DNA from: Bactrocera neohumeralis
Taxonomy: Eukaryota > Arthropoda > Insecta > Diptera > Tephritidae
Assembly (NCBI RefSeq): GCF_024586455.1
Contig: NC_065923.1
Coordinates: 4,219,501-4,283,500 of the forward strand
Length of the DNA: 64,000 nt
Direction: 5' to 3'
Part shown: in pieces, positions 35,340 to 46,184 of the stretch
Layout: each line of letters starts with the position of its first letter
Position numbering within the stretch: position 1 is the first letter of the stretch
Made by a program: the position numbers and the translations under genes
Notes under the pieces: model-generated
Seen by the model: the letters and a program-made list of their open reading frames with translations, nothing else
What the model was told of the DNA's origin: nothing
Databases searched by the model: none

Positions 35340-35985
35340 CGGGTAAAATTCTTTTCGAGTTTCAATATTATATCAAGTTGGCCGATATTTGCGATAAAAG
35401 ATTCGCAAAAGGAACTGGGGTCCACTTATTCAGTTGGTTTGATCCAACTTGAACTGTTTTTAGTCATAATGCGGCACACCACACTACTCGTGCAAGCTTT
35501 TATCAGAATACATTGATTCATTGTTATATGGGAAGTTGGCGTGGTTGCCGTCCGATTTCGCCTATTTTCTCGCCTTACATAATGTAGGAATGTCATGATA
35601 ATTTATCTACAGAGTTTGGTTGAAATCGGTCTAGCGTGTCCCGAGAAGTGGGCGTTGCCGCGTTCTTCGACCCAATTGGATCCGACTCCGGGAGAAAACG
35701 ATTTAACACATTTTTATATGTCGTTTTATCGCTATTTATCTTGACGGAATGTGGTTATTATATATTAAGTGGTTAGATCTGTACATTAAACCTCTTAGAG
35801 GACGGACCAATTTAGTGATTAGTTATCCCACTTTAAGACTTTCGTTTAATGCCGTTTTGTAGGCGTGGCAGTCATCCTGATCATTTATGTATGTATATGT
35901 ATATAACCCTATATCTCATTTATTTTTAGGCGATACAAACAACCGTTAGGTGAAATTATACTTGCATTTCGTTCTGCAGCTATAT
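35340..35985 (+). repeat. Dispersed repeat family B, INE-1/Helentron-like (copy 2)
   Basis: This shares with 13375-14310 the ordered phrases GGCGTGGTTGCCGTCCGATTTCGCC, GTTTGGTTGAAATCGGTC, AAGTGGGCGTTGCC and TTTTGTAGGCGTGGCAG. The CGTTAGGTGAAATTATACTTG end phrase is near 35945. It is noncoding. The copy runs straight into a family A fragment at about 35985. Confidence 0.6.
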
Positions 35986-36145
35986 ACTATAGTGTTCCGA
36001 AATCGGCGAATCCGGCAAATGAGCAGCGTTTTGTCGAGTAAAGGATGAAACTGAAAGACTAGTTCGCATGTATACGGGCACTCGGCTTAGATAGATGGAC
36101 ATTATTAAATCGACTCAGCTCGTCACGCTGATCATTTATGCATAT
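35986..36145 (+). repeat. Dispersed repeat family A, INE-1/Helentron-like (fragment)
   Basis: CTATATACTATAGTGTTCCGAAATCGGC...GGCAAATGAGCAGC, then ACTGAAAGACTAGTTCGCATGTATAC and AAATCGACTCAGCTCGTCACGCTGATCATTTATGCATAT, matches the second half of the copy at 45483-46072. The order and the ATCGACTCAGC..ATGATCA...TATAT wording resemble INE-1. The chimera with family B suggests nested or recombined insertions. Confidence 0.6.
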
Positions 36146-37700
36146 TTCCATGAAATTTCAGCTCAAATATTTGCTTAATTGCGAGCAACAAAAAAAAACA
36201 AAAAATTTTGGAAAGTGAAAATTAATGCTGCCATGCAGAAAAAAAACCTTATTCACACAGAACTTTATGAAATTGAAAAGCAATAATATTAAGCGTTGGT
36301 TCAGATTTGCAAATAAATAAAATATTACGAAGCAAAAAAGCAATCTGCAGTGCAAACAAATCTGCAAAGTAAATAAGAAGAAAGAAAATACAATTTTCGA
36401 AATAGAAATTGCACTGCCACTCGCCATTCCTTTGCCATATTTTGGCAAATTCTGTGTAAAATGCCACTTTTCGGCCGATACTTCAACCCTAATTGTGAAT
36501 GTAAATTACATTTTTGTTGCTACGAAACGAAAACATTTTAATCCCCAAACGGGAGCTGGCACGTGCAGCGCCAAACGCTTCCCACGCCGCGTCGCACGGC
36601 AACAGTTGCAACCTCAGCGCTGTGGAAAGTGCGTTGTTATGGGTAAACAAATCTAGAAACCAACACACATACACATGTGACCAGCTGAACATGCTTCGTA
36701 AGTAAATGCAAATGCATGCCTGCCACAGGGCGCGGGCAGTGTGCCGCTTTCGCGTTTGAGGACACCGCAAATTGCAACAATTTGCTACACATGAAATGAA
36801 ATTAACGGCGCACTGAGCAAGTAAATATGCGGAGGGAGAGACAGTAGCGACGATCGCGGACCTGCTAAGGTGGTGTGTGGCGCGGCTGAGTGTGAGGGTA
36901 GTGGATATTAGTGTAAGGAGCGAGCGTGCCGCAGCGGCCGAGGCGAAATCGCAAATGCAAATAAAGCAAAGCAGTGCGCTTTGTTGCTGCCACGGCTTGC
37001 AACGCAAATAAATGTGAGCGCTTGTAGTTGCATGCCACTGCCGAAATGTACACAAGCGATCGGCAAAATGGAAACGCATTTCAACACCACCCCATTGCAA
37101 CAGTTGATGAGCAATCACCAGCAACCCCTAAGTGGAGTCTTGAAACTTAAATGCATGCAACACACACACACACGAGCGCATAAAAGCATGCATTCACATA
37201 AGTGCCAGCGTTATTGCCACATAATGCGCACTTGCAACGTCTAGCTTGCAAGCGCATACACATCCAACACGTTTTATGCCTCGCTATGCAAGTGTATGTG
37301 TGTGTGTTTATGTGTAGTTGGCAAGAAATTATACCAGCTTAACGCTTGCAATTTTTCTCCTCATTTCATTTCATTTCATTTCATTTGATTTCATGGCACT
37401 TCACCATTATGCCCTTGTATGTGTATGTGCGTATAGTTCACACATACACACCACTACCCGTTGCAGTTTCATAGCATAGTTCTCTGCGCCGATAAAATGC
37501 TTAAATAGTTTGCTTAGTTGCTGCCGCTGTTGTTGTAGTTGTTGCTGTGGCATTAAAGCGTACATGACTTGTTGATTTGGCTCTTTCTTTTCACAATTGT
37601 TCCGATAGCATTAATTGAAGTCGCGGAGATCTATATCCGACTGCAGCCGCAGCTGTTGAGATTTCATTTCGAATATTTGGAATTATTTTTAATGGGGGTA
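36146..37700. other. GC-balanced island with (ATTTC)n microsatellite
   Basis: ATTTC pentanucleotide repeat at about 37361-37393, CA runs at 37160-37175. A 211-codon minus frame covers 36489-37124, the longest in the window. Its composition (Ala/Ser/Leu/Cys/His) follows from GC-rich CA/GC triplets and several other frames are open across it, so I do not call it. A minus acceptor-like TTTTCTTTCTTCTTATTTACTTTGCAG ends at about 36361 (core TTCTTCTTATTTACTTTGCA) and leads into 68 open, Phe-rich codons. It is listed only as a possibility. Confidence 0.35.
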
Positions 37701-38265
37701 GCTTTTAATAAAGTCGCGCCAATTTAAAGTCGATGGCGTCATTTGATATGACGAACACGTTTGATTCTTTGAACGCCATATTGTGGAATAATTTATTTTA
37801 TTATTATATTTTAATCATTTCCTGTCGAACATTTATGGGGTGTGTCAGTGCACTCTCGCTAAAGTGTGGGATACTTTGAGGAAGTATTAAAATTATTATG
37901 GCGAAATATGATTTATAGGTTGAGCAGCTTTAATTTGAAGCCAGGTAATATCACAGATGACTCTAGTTCGAGAGATTTAAACTGTAAATATTTAATGCTG
38001 AAATTAAAATTATATACCACAAGAGCTACTTTGTAGCACAACTCGACTAACAGTAATGAATAAGGCTTCACAAAACGATAATGCTCTTGAGATTTGAATT
38101 TTATTCTCTCACTCCCTCTGTGTTGGTAGAGAACATTTGTTGTGAACGAGCCTTAATCTTGTTTCTGTTTGGTTGGCATGACATCTCGGAAACATTTTCA
38201 ATAACCTTACAGTCTTTGAACAAATAACCGCATATTTTTTTTTGTGTTGAAAATGTAAAATTTTG
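37701..38265. other. AT-rich noncoding sequence, nothing recognised
   Basis: No feature recognised. The minus frames at 38101-38312 may be part of the neighbouring mariner relic. Confidence 0.4.
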
Positions 38266-38600
38266 TACCGAAAACTGATGATTTGCGGAAAGCAAGCTAT
38301 ATTGCTTTTCAAAGCTTTAGAAATAATCCAAAAGTGTAGAAAATGGGTGTCTCATGAATGATTGAAATACAAAAACTCTCGTGACTTCAAAGACCCGAAA
38401 GACAATCAGTTTTGCGTCGAATTGTTACTGGCGATAAGAAATGGATCGAAAATTGGGTGTCTAATTTGTTTGCTTCAAAAGATGAACATTTCTATCGAAA
38501 TGGTTTATTAATTCTTCAAAATAGGACGCCATTCTCGGCTACGGTCTTTGCAACTCTAAAACCGCATTAAGCTTTTATTACTTGAAACTCTCAACTATTT
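38266..38600 (+). mobile_element. Mariner transposase relic with large internal deletion
   Basis: On the plus strand the peptide reads RQSVLRRIVTGDKKWIENWV (first catalytic Asp motif VTGDEKW, with Glu changed to Lys). It then goes straight into SNLFASKDEHFYRNGLLILQ, which is the C-terminal tail that in full mariners follows some 150 residues later. The join is at about 38447-38453. Decayed sequence upstream (QKCRKWVSHE near 38325) matches the linker before the first Asp. Second and third catalytic residues are gone. A dead, internally deleted copy. Confidence 0.75.
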
Positions 38601-39235
38601 ACTTCGAACAACTTATTGTCAATTAGGACCACGCCATCTCACAATGTAAAGACCTATAAAAAATTTTCCCGAACAGTCCAAGGAAAGTCGTATCTATCAC
38701 CTAATATGGGCATTGCTGAGGACAATTCAATTCAATTCAATCGAGAGAACAGACGTGCATTACTAATTGACGAGTTTCCCAAAAGGAAAAAGTTTAAGAT
38801 ATAAGAAATATATTGATTGCGGTTAAGTATAAAAAGTATATAGCTGCTTTAAGATCAACAATAAAGAGTACAACTTATAATAACCTACAAAAAGTAATAG
38901 ACAAGAATAAATTGAAATTTGAGGATTGCACTGCGACCTGTGTTCTATTGTGCCCTCTCCTGTTATCTCAACACTTCGTTTAGATCAGCCAAATGAAAAA
39001 CGAGAAAACTAAAGTTATTCTATAATTGAAAACTACAATATTCCATGTAATGAAATTCGGCTCGGACTGGGCCAGAAAAAATTCGTGCAAAACGAATCGT
39101 TCAAATTTTTTCAAAAATTAATGGAATTCTTTTTATGTTCTTTTCAAGTTTAATCACCATTCATCAACTAGTGCGCCGCTGTCTGCCTGCAAAAGGTTTG
39201 TCTAGCGATTTTTGTTAAAAAAAGAAACATCTAAT
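38601..39235. other. AT-rich noncoding sequence, nothing recognised
   Basis: A 62-codon plus frame (38616-38804) has no recognised motif. No other feature. Confidence 0.45.
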
Positions 39236-39915
39236 AACGACTTTCCTTGAAAATTTGTGCTTTCAATGAAAACAAGGCTGCAGAATCGTTAAAAATGTCG
39301 CAGAGCTATTTTGGAGAATCCCGAACATAAGTACTTCAGTGACACAAGGCATTCTGTGAAGGTCTCAAAATCACCAAGAACTTGCCTCATGGGAGTCGTC
39401 CAACCATTTCTATTTAGTGAACAGTGTTTGCATCGGAGACATAACTGAGGATCTCCATATCTCTTTTTTTATAGATAGACTCAACACATTTTCGTTAATC
39501 TTTTGGGGTATGAAGCGTGCCAACAATAGACTTGTACTAAAAGGCTTGGATCTATTGCAAAATGACTTCAAGCAGGCTTGGCAAAAGAAATGATTGATAA
39601 CGTAGTTGAGGACTCTATATTCATCAAACGCATAACTACTGATAACGAGACGTGGGTTTCTGAATATGATGTTGACACTGTGAATCAACTGAGTGAATGG
39701 CGCTCCAAAAATTAGACAAAAACGAAAACACAAAAATTCGTTGAAGGCAGGCTATAAGAAGCACATGGAATATTATTAAGCGTTAACACACTTAGCATAC
39801 TAGAATGGTTCAGGAGCATATTTTTAAGGCTGTAATAAATATTTCTACTAAATTAACCAAAAACATGTTTTTTGATCAGTCCTGGTCGAATTTGATCAGG
39901 CCGCACACTTTATAT
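39236..39915 (+). mobile_element. Mariner-like transposase relic (family with VITGDETWVYEYD signature), internally deleted
   Basis: Plus-strand frames spell, in order, CAFNENKAAESLKMSQSYFG (N-terminal helix-turn-helix), a decayed segment with stops, a stretch ending LGMKRANNRLVLKGLDLLQN, and EMIDNVVEDSIFIKRITTDN followed by ETWVSEYDVDTVNQLSEWRS. The usual TGDETW is TDNETW here, so the first catalytic Asp position appears as Asn. After a few more residues (KTKTQKFVEGRL) the second half of the protein is missing. The end-like sequence TTGATCAGTCCTGGTCGAATTTGATCAGG follows near 39873 (first part TTGATCAGTCCTGGTCGAAT). Inactive. Confidence 0.7.
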
Positions 39916-40250
39916 GTGAAGTTCCTAATATCTAATGTATGTGTAAAGTACATAAGGGACTGTAAGTAATATCATCCTGCAGATAACAAATAACAGGTAT
40001 GACGTATTGAATATTTCAATTAGTTTGGAACTATAAAGATAATCCTTTAGTAAATCAATTTTTTCCAGTATTATATAAGTACTATTCTTGTGCTGAAGTT
40101 ATTATACACAAATCAGATTTGAAATTAGACTCAAACATTTATATTTACTCATCCTTTAATTAACTCTGTTTGAAAAGCATTGGCCTTATCAGCATTTATT
40201 ATATTAAACCAGTCAACCACTTTTCGAATTCTATGCAGTGACAAAATCCC
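39916..40250. other. AT-rich noncoding sequence, nothing recognised
   Basis: No feature recognised. Confidence 0.5.
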
Positions 40251-41206
40251 AGCCGCATATCTACACACACACACAAACAAATAAAGAAATTAAATGTATT
40301 AAACTTCCACAAAAGACTTCACTTTAACCACCCTTTAAAGTAGAACAATCATACGAGTATTTACCTTGCCGACGATGCCACCACCGCCACCAGCGCCACC
40401 ACCTCAGCGCCGAGCCGTAATTATAAGTGAACGATTTCAACAGGACAAATGGGCAAATAAACTTGTTTTAAATCGTGCATCGAGGACTTTTCAATTTATT
40501 TGCACTCAGCACAAAAGCAAATATGCGCGTATAAATAAATGTGTGCATTAAATGCGACATGCCACAGTCATTTCACGCTCGCCGAACCCCCCTCCCGCCG
40601 AACTCAACCCCCGCCCCACGACAAGCGGCAAGCGTACCAGTTGCTATTGCCACAATGCATTAACCCGGCCGAGCAATAGAATGTGCCGAGGTGGTGAACG
40701 GGTGAGCGGCGGGGTGGGGAGCGAATTGCGGACATTTTAAAAGCAGACAACACGAACGAAGTGTGAATGTGTGAGTAGCGAAAAGGAAATAAACACGCGA
40801 GCTGGGAGGGAAGTGAAAATAATGTGTGTGCTTGTATGTGTATATATGAGTGTGTAAGCGTGTGTATAGCAATACGGCTGGCAGTGAGTACATAGAAGGG
40901 GTAGGAGAGAAGGGCAGAGAGGGAGACTGAGAGCACGTGCGACATTGGGGTTGAGCCAACGAGGGTATCCTTCAACGGAAATACCGTAACTGTGCACACT
41001 CAAAATTTCACCTCAGCAGATTTAAGTGTGGCCCACAAGCAGGCGAGCACTTTTCGTCACACATACACTTACACACGTGCAAACAAACACTTCTGTAAAT
41101 ACCGTGCTATATTTGCTTATAAATATATATGTATGTGTGTGTGCGTGTGTGTGGCGCTTATTTGTTTTTCTTTTATTCATTTTTATTTCTCTGCACATTA
41201 TCCTTC
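40251..41206. other. GC-balanced island with CA/TG repeats and proline codon run
   Basis: A CCA/CCG triplet run at 40376-40410 opens, from an ATG at 40375, a frame starting with proline repeats followed by ordinary sequence (RRAVIISERFQQDKWANKLV). On the minus strand the same bases end in a strong donor-like GGCAAG|GTAAAT at about 40368 after a glycine run, but a TGA sits just upstream and no acceptor was found. Gene status unresolved. TG runs lie at 40826-40866 and 41131-41152. Confidence 0.35.
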
Positions 41207-41207
41207 A

Positions 41208-41369
41208 GTTGGCAGCGTAAAATCACCCTTCAGGCGGCAAAAATGCCAACAACAACAGCAAGTGAATAGCAAGCACGAGCAATCGACACGCCGTCTCGAA
41301 TGCCATTCACGACCGTCCGCACCGGGTATGGAGGTGCAAATGCAGCGCAGCCTTGGTTTCGGCATGTGA
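41208..41369 (+). CDS. Candidate terminal coding exon, unknown gene
   Basis: A strong acceptor-like sequence (TTTATTTCTCTGCACATTATCCTTCAG, core CTCTGCACATTATCCTTCAG) ends at about 41210. One frame is then open for 52 codons to a TGA at 41369. The frame reads GSVKSPFRRQK, a five-glutamine run, then QSTRRLECHSRPSAPGM and a short end (QRSLGFGM). The composition is basic and polar. The opposite strand is also open over most of this stretch, which lowers confidence. No family recognised. Confidence 0.25.
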   Translation, partial: VGSVKSPFRRQKCQQQQQVNSKHEQSTRRLECHSRPSAPGMEVQMQRSLGFGM

Positions 41370-41689
41370 AATCGCGGGAGTCGAATGGGCGCGCAGGAGT
41401 CGCCAACAGCACAATGCTGGTAGAAAATTGCCGAGCCAGCTCCTGTACTAAAACGAAAAGAGCGTGAGCTTTGAGCGAGTCGAGTCAAACTGGCCGTACT
41501 ACTGTAAGGTAGGGAGAGCGCATAGAGTGCCACGCACACACATACGTCATATACATGTACATACGTATATATGTATGTATAAATGTGTTTAGCAAATTAT
41601 GTCAGCAAGGACTAAAGCAGCAAAGGATAAGGGTTAAATGGCACATACAAGTACATACAAACAATATGTGTGGCAAAAAGAGTGCCTAC

Positions 41690-41837
41690 CTCTCTGAGCT
41701 GAGCGAAGGCGAATCCACGTGTAGTGTTGTTGGTTTGGGAGGACTCAAATAGGCAATTGCGACAGAAACTATTACAGTTGCGTTAAATATGAGCTGTTTG
41801 GTGGTAACTTTTACGACATGTGAGTATAATTCATTAG
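41690..41837 (-). CDS. Candidate internal exon with hydrophobic segment, unknown gene
   Basis: On the minus strand, bases 41837-41690 lie between TTATAACTGTCAG and AGAGAG|GTAGGC. They are open in one frame for 48 codons with a hydrophobic core (LIFNATVIVSVAIAYLSPP), followed by a Ser/Thr/Pro-rich end. An in-frame TAA lies just before the acceptor and a TAG just past the donor. The acceptor lacks a clear pyrimidine tract, so this is weak. Family unknown. Confidence 0.2.
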
Positions 41838-42174
41838 CTGACAGTTATAATACTAGTTATTTAACCTGAGAGAGCATTAATAATCAGTCATGGATCATTG
41901 CATAGCCCAAAAATTAGCGTTAATTTTGAAACAAATTTTAAGTTAATATTATTTTTAAAATAAATGGCAAATGTTAAATAATTTTGTTATTTTTGAGCTT
42001 TTGGAGTCCCGAATATTTTGAGACCCGGACAAATGTATTTAAGTTTTTGTTTGTAACTTGAAATTGGTTAATTTTGATAATTTTTTATGGTAAACTGCTT
42101 TATTTGTTTATTACTTTCTACTGGTAGAACGTTTATTTTTTTCAAATTTGAAAGCATATTGTAAATCCCGAAAT
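41838..42174. other. AT-rich sequence leading into array 2
   Basis: It contains isolated relatives of the array motif (AGTCCCGAATATTTTGAGACCCGG near 42005, first 20 AGTCCCGAATATTTTGAGAC), so the array may once have extended leftwards. Confidence 0.4.
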
Positions 42175-42610
42175 TTTGGGATCCCGAAATATTTTCCAAA
42201 CACATCAGGGTTCGATGTGTAGCAAGATTCAAAACTATAATGAACTCCCCGACATTTCCGGTTCTCGGTATTTAAGTTTCGGGATCCCGAAATATTTTCC
42301 AAACAATTCAGAATTTGATGTTTGACAAAATGCATCATCAAAACATATATCTTGACTTCTTCTGTTCTCGGTAATATACTTTCGGGATTCCGAAATATTT
42401 TACAAGCCCATTAAGGTCTGATGTATCGAAAAATTTAAAATCAAATTTAACATTACGACTTTTCGGGTTTTCGCTCGTTATCTTTGGGGAACCCGAAACA
42501 TTTTCCAAACAGATGCGGGTTTGACGATTCACAAAATTAACAATTAAAATTAATTTCCGGACTTTCCCGGTTCTCGGTATTTAACATTCGGGATCTCAAA
42601 TACTTTTTTC
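42175..42610. repeat. Tandem array, ~103 bp period, with GGGATCCCGAAA motif (array 2)
   Basis: The phrase GATCCCGAAATATTTTCCAA starts at 42191 and 42283. Diverged versions follow at 42386 (GATTCCGAAATATTTTACAA), 42489 (GAACCCGAAACATTTTCCAA) and 42592 (GATCTCAAATACTTTTTTCG). The spacings are 92, 103, 103 and 103 bp. Each unit also carries a TTC(T/C)(G/C)GTTCTCGGTATTTAA-like block about 15-20 bases before the next phrase. Near-open minus frames across the units are by-products of the repeat. Two junctions keep the full palindrome TTCGGGATCCCGAA or one mismatch of it, the same core as array 1 at 1376-2150. Confidence 0.8.
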
Positions 42611-42920
42611 GTAATTTCCCTTTTATACATTCTTCAAAAATACTGATTATGGTCTGCATAGTTTAGTAAAATCAATATCGTTTATATTTCTATCATTTGT
42701 TAAGCGACCAAGTGGTTCTAGAAGTCTAATTCCGACTTATGCTAAAAGTCTAGCATATTGAGTTACTGAAGCTTTCGAGTTTGTGTTTTCAAAAAAGTGA
42801 TTGCAACTTTTTACAATCGCAATTTTTGGTAAATATTTAAAAAGAATAATGAAAAACACAAATAAAAAGTAGTAACATTCAAAGGGTATTAGTCGATTAC
42901 TTACAATGAAACTTAAGTGT
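42611..42920. other. AT-rich noncoding sequence, nothing recognised
   Basis: No feature recognised. Confidence 0.5.
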
Positions 42921-43560
42921 TGTGTATTTATTCGAAATCTACAATTTTCATCAATTTCGAGTTCACATTTTGACTTCCATACTGATTTTCCCCACAGACA
43001 ACACTTCGGTGTCTTTCACCGTTACAACATGGCGTAACAGATTTCACAGACTTCAGCACATAAAGTGGGCGCCCAGCAAAAGTCACAAGCTGCCGCCGCG
43101 AGGCAAGCAAGGATGAAACTTTCACATTACTGCCAACAAACGAGGCAAACATGTTTGCGAGAATAAATGTGTGCCTTTTAGTTTGTGCCTCGGGTTTCGA
43201 GAGTGTGGGCCGTGTGCTGTGGCGGCTGTGTGCCTGTGTGCGATGTAAGTCGAAATGTGGGCGTGTCGCTATGCTGGGATTATTTGGCAAATATTTTCAT
43301 ATACACCTACTTATTAGACAGATTTGTGTTGGTGTGTGTGTGTCCCTTGACAACGTAGAAATTTATGTCAACGAGCAGTAATAATGCCGTGGTGGTTGCT
43401 GTAACGTTAGAGTTCAGTTAGCTTTGAAGTAATTCGGGAAAGCTTGTTGCTTTGCCTGTGTGTTCGTGATTTCTCCTTCAATTGATTTTCGCTTCACCAC
43501 GTGCTTTGTGCCTCAAATGTTTATTTGCTGTTTCGGTTAATTAGATTTTCTTAGTTAAGT
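42921..43560. other. Small GC-balanced island
   Basis: Contains the candidate exon above and TG-rich patches (43215-43245, 43328-43345). No transposon remains. Confidence 0.4.
42998..43244 (+). CDS. Candidate exon in a small island, unknown gene
   Basis: A very good acceptor-like CATACTGATTTTCCCCACAG ends at 42997, and a consensus donor CGAT|GTAAGT follows at 43245. No single frame is open across all 247 bases. The frame NTSVSFTVTTWRNRFHRLQH continues to a TGA at 43116. An ATG at 43151 opens MFARINVCLLVCASG through the donor. It could therefore be a 5' UTR/first coding exon, or a terminal exon ending at 43116. The minus strand is also open here for 120 codons. Strong splice signals, uncertain coding. 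Confidence 0.3.
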
Positions 43561-45300
43561 TGTGAACTTTGAACGAATTTCAGCTCGGATATTGGTGGAA
43601 GTTATTAGAAGTTTATTAAATAACTTTATTGGGTGTTAGAATGCGTTGAGGAGTTATAAGAAATGAGGTTTGCTTTAATGTCTCAGGTGGTATGTTTGTA
43701 TGTTATTTAAAAAAGATTCCATGTAGTATTGGAAAAAGTGAACTGAGTTCCCATTTCTGAAAATCGCTCGATCTAATACTATCGATATTGTAACAAATTT
43801 TGTGAGCTTACATCGATTAGATAATATAAGCTAGGGAAGTTATACCACATATTTATGGCTGAGAGAAGGTTTTCGCCACAATGAATGCAACTACTTGGAG
43901 TTCTTCAGACAAAGTTGAGAGACCTTATGGAAAGTTAGCTTCCCGTCATGTAGCAGCTTTAATTTCTGACATTTTTTGGAACGGACCCCAATATTTCCAG
44001 GTAAATATCCACGTTTTCTAGGACTCTGTGACCAACATTTTTTTGGGACAAATATTCGTTAGGTTCTGAAAGTCGCTGCAGTTAGTTAAGCACAGTCCAA
44101 CTGAATAGATTTTAATCGGAAAAAATGAATGGAATATTCATTTTAACCTCATATATTAATAGTGAGAGTAGTAGTAATTGACGACACCATACAGAACTCA
44201 AACCGAGTCGAGATAATATTACGTAGTATAATTTCGTTCAAATTCATGCATGTCTTGTTTATCTCTTCCTTTCATTCCACTTGCCAGAACAGAGTAAGAG
44301 TGGCCACCTGGCAAAAACAACGCACATCAACTGTTAGTAGTATAATATGTAAAATAGTTTTCATGCAAAAGTTAACAAGGAATATTTTCCGTAAAAAAAA
44401 AACAAAAAATACAAATAAAAGAATGAGAGGCGCGCCATAAGAGCCTAAAAAGCGAACAGCAACTGTAAAACATTGCACTTGGAGAATATCTGCAACAGAG
44501 CAGTGAGACGAAGAGGAAACACTAAGCAAACTGGAAGGCAGCACGACCATTACTCGACGCACACACACACATAGACGCAGACCTGCTTTAAGGCGAGCGC
44601 TGAATGCAGACAGACAGATGAGGACGACAGACAGTGCTGTTGACTGTGTGGCAAAGCGGATCGTAAACGCCGAGGCACAATGGGCAAGGCATATAAAGAC
44701 GTTGAAGACGTGTAAGTGGGGCAAGCTGGCGAACCTAACGACGAACATTAAGGTGAAATGTTGGCAAGTAGGACGCATATTTGAGGCGAAGAAGCTCTTA
44801 GGAGATGGACGCGGGTGTGGAAATGTGGCAACGTAGACAAATTAAGAGAGATGAAGTGGGCTAGTGCATAAATGTATGCATTTGCGGCAACGAGACAGTA
44901 GACGGAAACTGAATGTGTAAACATGTACAAACATACAGCTAAAGCTGTCTATGTGTGCAAGTATCTATGTCTGTATATATTTGCATTTATGTCGGCAAGT
45001 GTTTGTCCAAACGAAATGTCAAGAAGGAAAATTATTAAAGCGTGCTTTGACGCTGGCTGGGTAAGGGCACTCGCGGCAGGCAGAGATGCATTGTTCAGCA
45101 GCAGCGTGTAACGGGAAAATAAAAATAAATTGGAGATACTGTATATAAAGCAGTAAAAATAAATTCAGAAAATATAATATACATAGCCACTGGTAACTGT
45201 ATAAAACCAATCGAGCACGGTGGCGCATATATGTACATATACAACAAGCAGTTTGCAATGGTATTGGGCACAGTGGGTCCAAAGGTACTAAAATTGCCAC
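43561..45300. other. Noncoding; AT-rich to about 44430, then GC-balanced island
   Basis: No gene recognised. Predicted frames (for example 44272-44778, minus, 168 codons) are leucine/serine/valine/cysteine-rich readings without motifs. Short CA/TG patches occur at 44560-44575. Confidence 0.4.
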
Positions 45301-45482
45301 AAAAAATTTATTTGAACTTCTCTTTTATTTTTTTCGAAACGTTTGATTCGGAATGAAAATAAAGTATTTTTTAAGCAATGTTGAAAGCTTTCTAAAAATT
45401 TTGTTTTTATTTAATAAACTTTTTATATTTCGAAATTCTAACCAAATTATGGTCATGAAAATGGTTAATCTCAATTTAAAAC
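45301..45482. other. AT-rich sequence before the family A repeat
   Basis: Nothing recognised. Confidence 0.5.
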
Positions 45483-46072
45483 AAGAAAAAATGTTAACTT
45501 CCGCTGCACCGAAGCTAATATAGCCTTCACAGGTGTAACTATGTGTTCAGTTTGTATGGAAGCTAAATGCTATAGTAATCCGATCTGAACCATTTTTTCG
45601 GAGATTACATTGTGGCCTTAGAAAATAATCTATACCAAATTTTGCGAAGATACATTTTCAAATGTGAAAGTTTTCCATACAAGTCCTTGATTCCGTCAGC
45701 TCAGTTTGTATGGCAGCTAAATGCTATAAAGAGCCGATCTGAACAATTTCTTCCGATATTACATTATTTCTATGAACATTAACTCATCGCACTATATGTT
45801 ATAGTAGTCCGATATCGGCAGTTCCGACAAATGAGCAGCTTCTTGAAGAGGAAATGACGTTTACAAAATTTCAGAACGATGTCTTAAAAACTGAGTGACT
45901 TGTTCGTATATATACAGACAGACAGACGACAGACAGACGGACATGGCTAAATCGACTCAGCTGAACATACTGATCATTTATATATATACTTTATAGGGTC
46001 TCCGACGCTTTCTTATGGGCGTTACAAACTTCGTGACAAACTTAATATACATACCTTGTTCAGGGGATAATA
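45483..46072 (+). repeat. Dispersed repeat family A, INE-1/Helentron-like (long copy)
   Basis: The copy starts with a hairpin-like CTTCCGCTGCACCGAAG (45498). It contains two diverged CAGTTTGTATGG(A/C)AGCTAAATGCTATA blocks (45550 and 45702). It then carries CCGATATCGGCAGTTCCGACAAATGAGCAGC, an AAAACTGAGTGACTTGTTCGTATATATACAGAC segment, a (CAGA)n tract, and ATGGCTAAATCGACTCAGCTG...TGATCATTTATATATATACTTTATAGGGTC. It ends GTTCAGGGGATAATAA. The last part is strikingly like the conserved end of Drosophila INE-1, a non-autonomous Helentron relative (from memory). No protein is encoded; the (CAGA)n tract is internal. Confidence 0.7.
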
Positions 46073-46184
46073 AATATACTGAAAGTCAATCACGTCATAT
46101 TTGCAATCCAACTCTAATTTTCACAGAAGACAATTCGGTATTTAATCGAATATATCAATATGCTTCCACATGCAGGATGGTTTT

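Noticed and set aside
36489..37124. 211-codon minus-strand open frame, the longest in the window
   Set aside because: Composition (Ala, Ser, Leu, Cys, His) follows from CA/GC-rich island DNA. Several other frames on both strands are open over the same bases, and no motif, signal peptide or splice context was seen.
42111..42532. Two minus-strand frames of 64-76 codons with repeating peptide
   Set aside because: They are translations of the 103-bp tandem repeat, not a protein gene.
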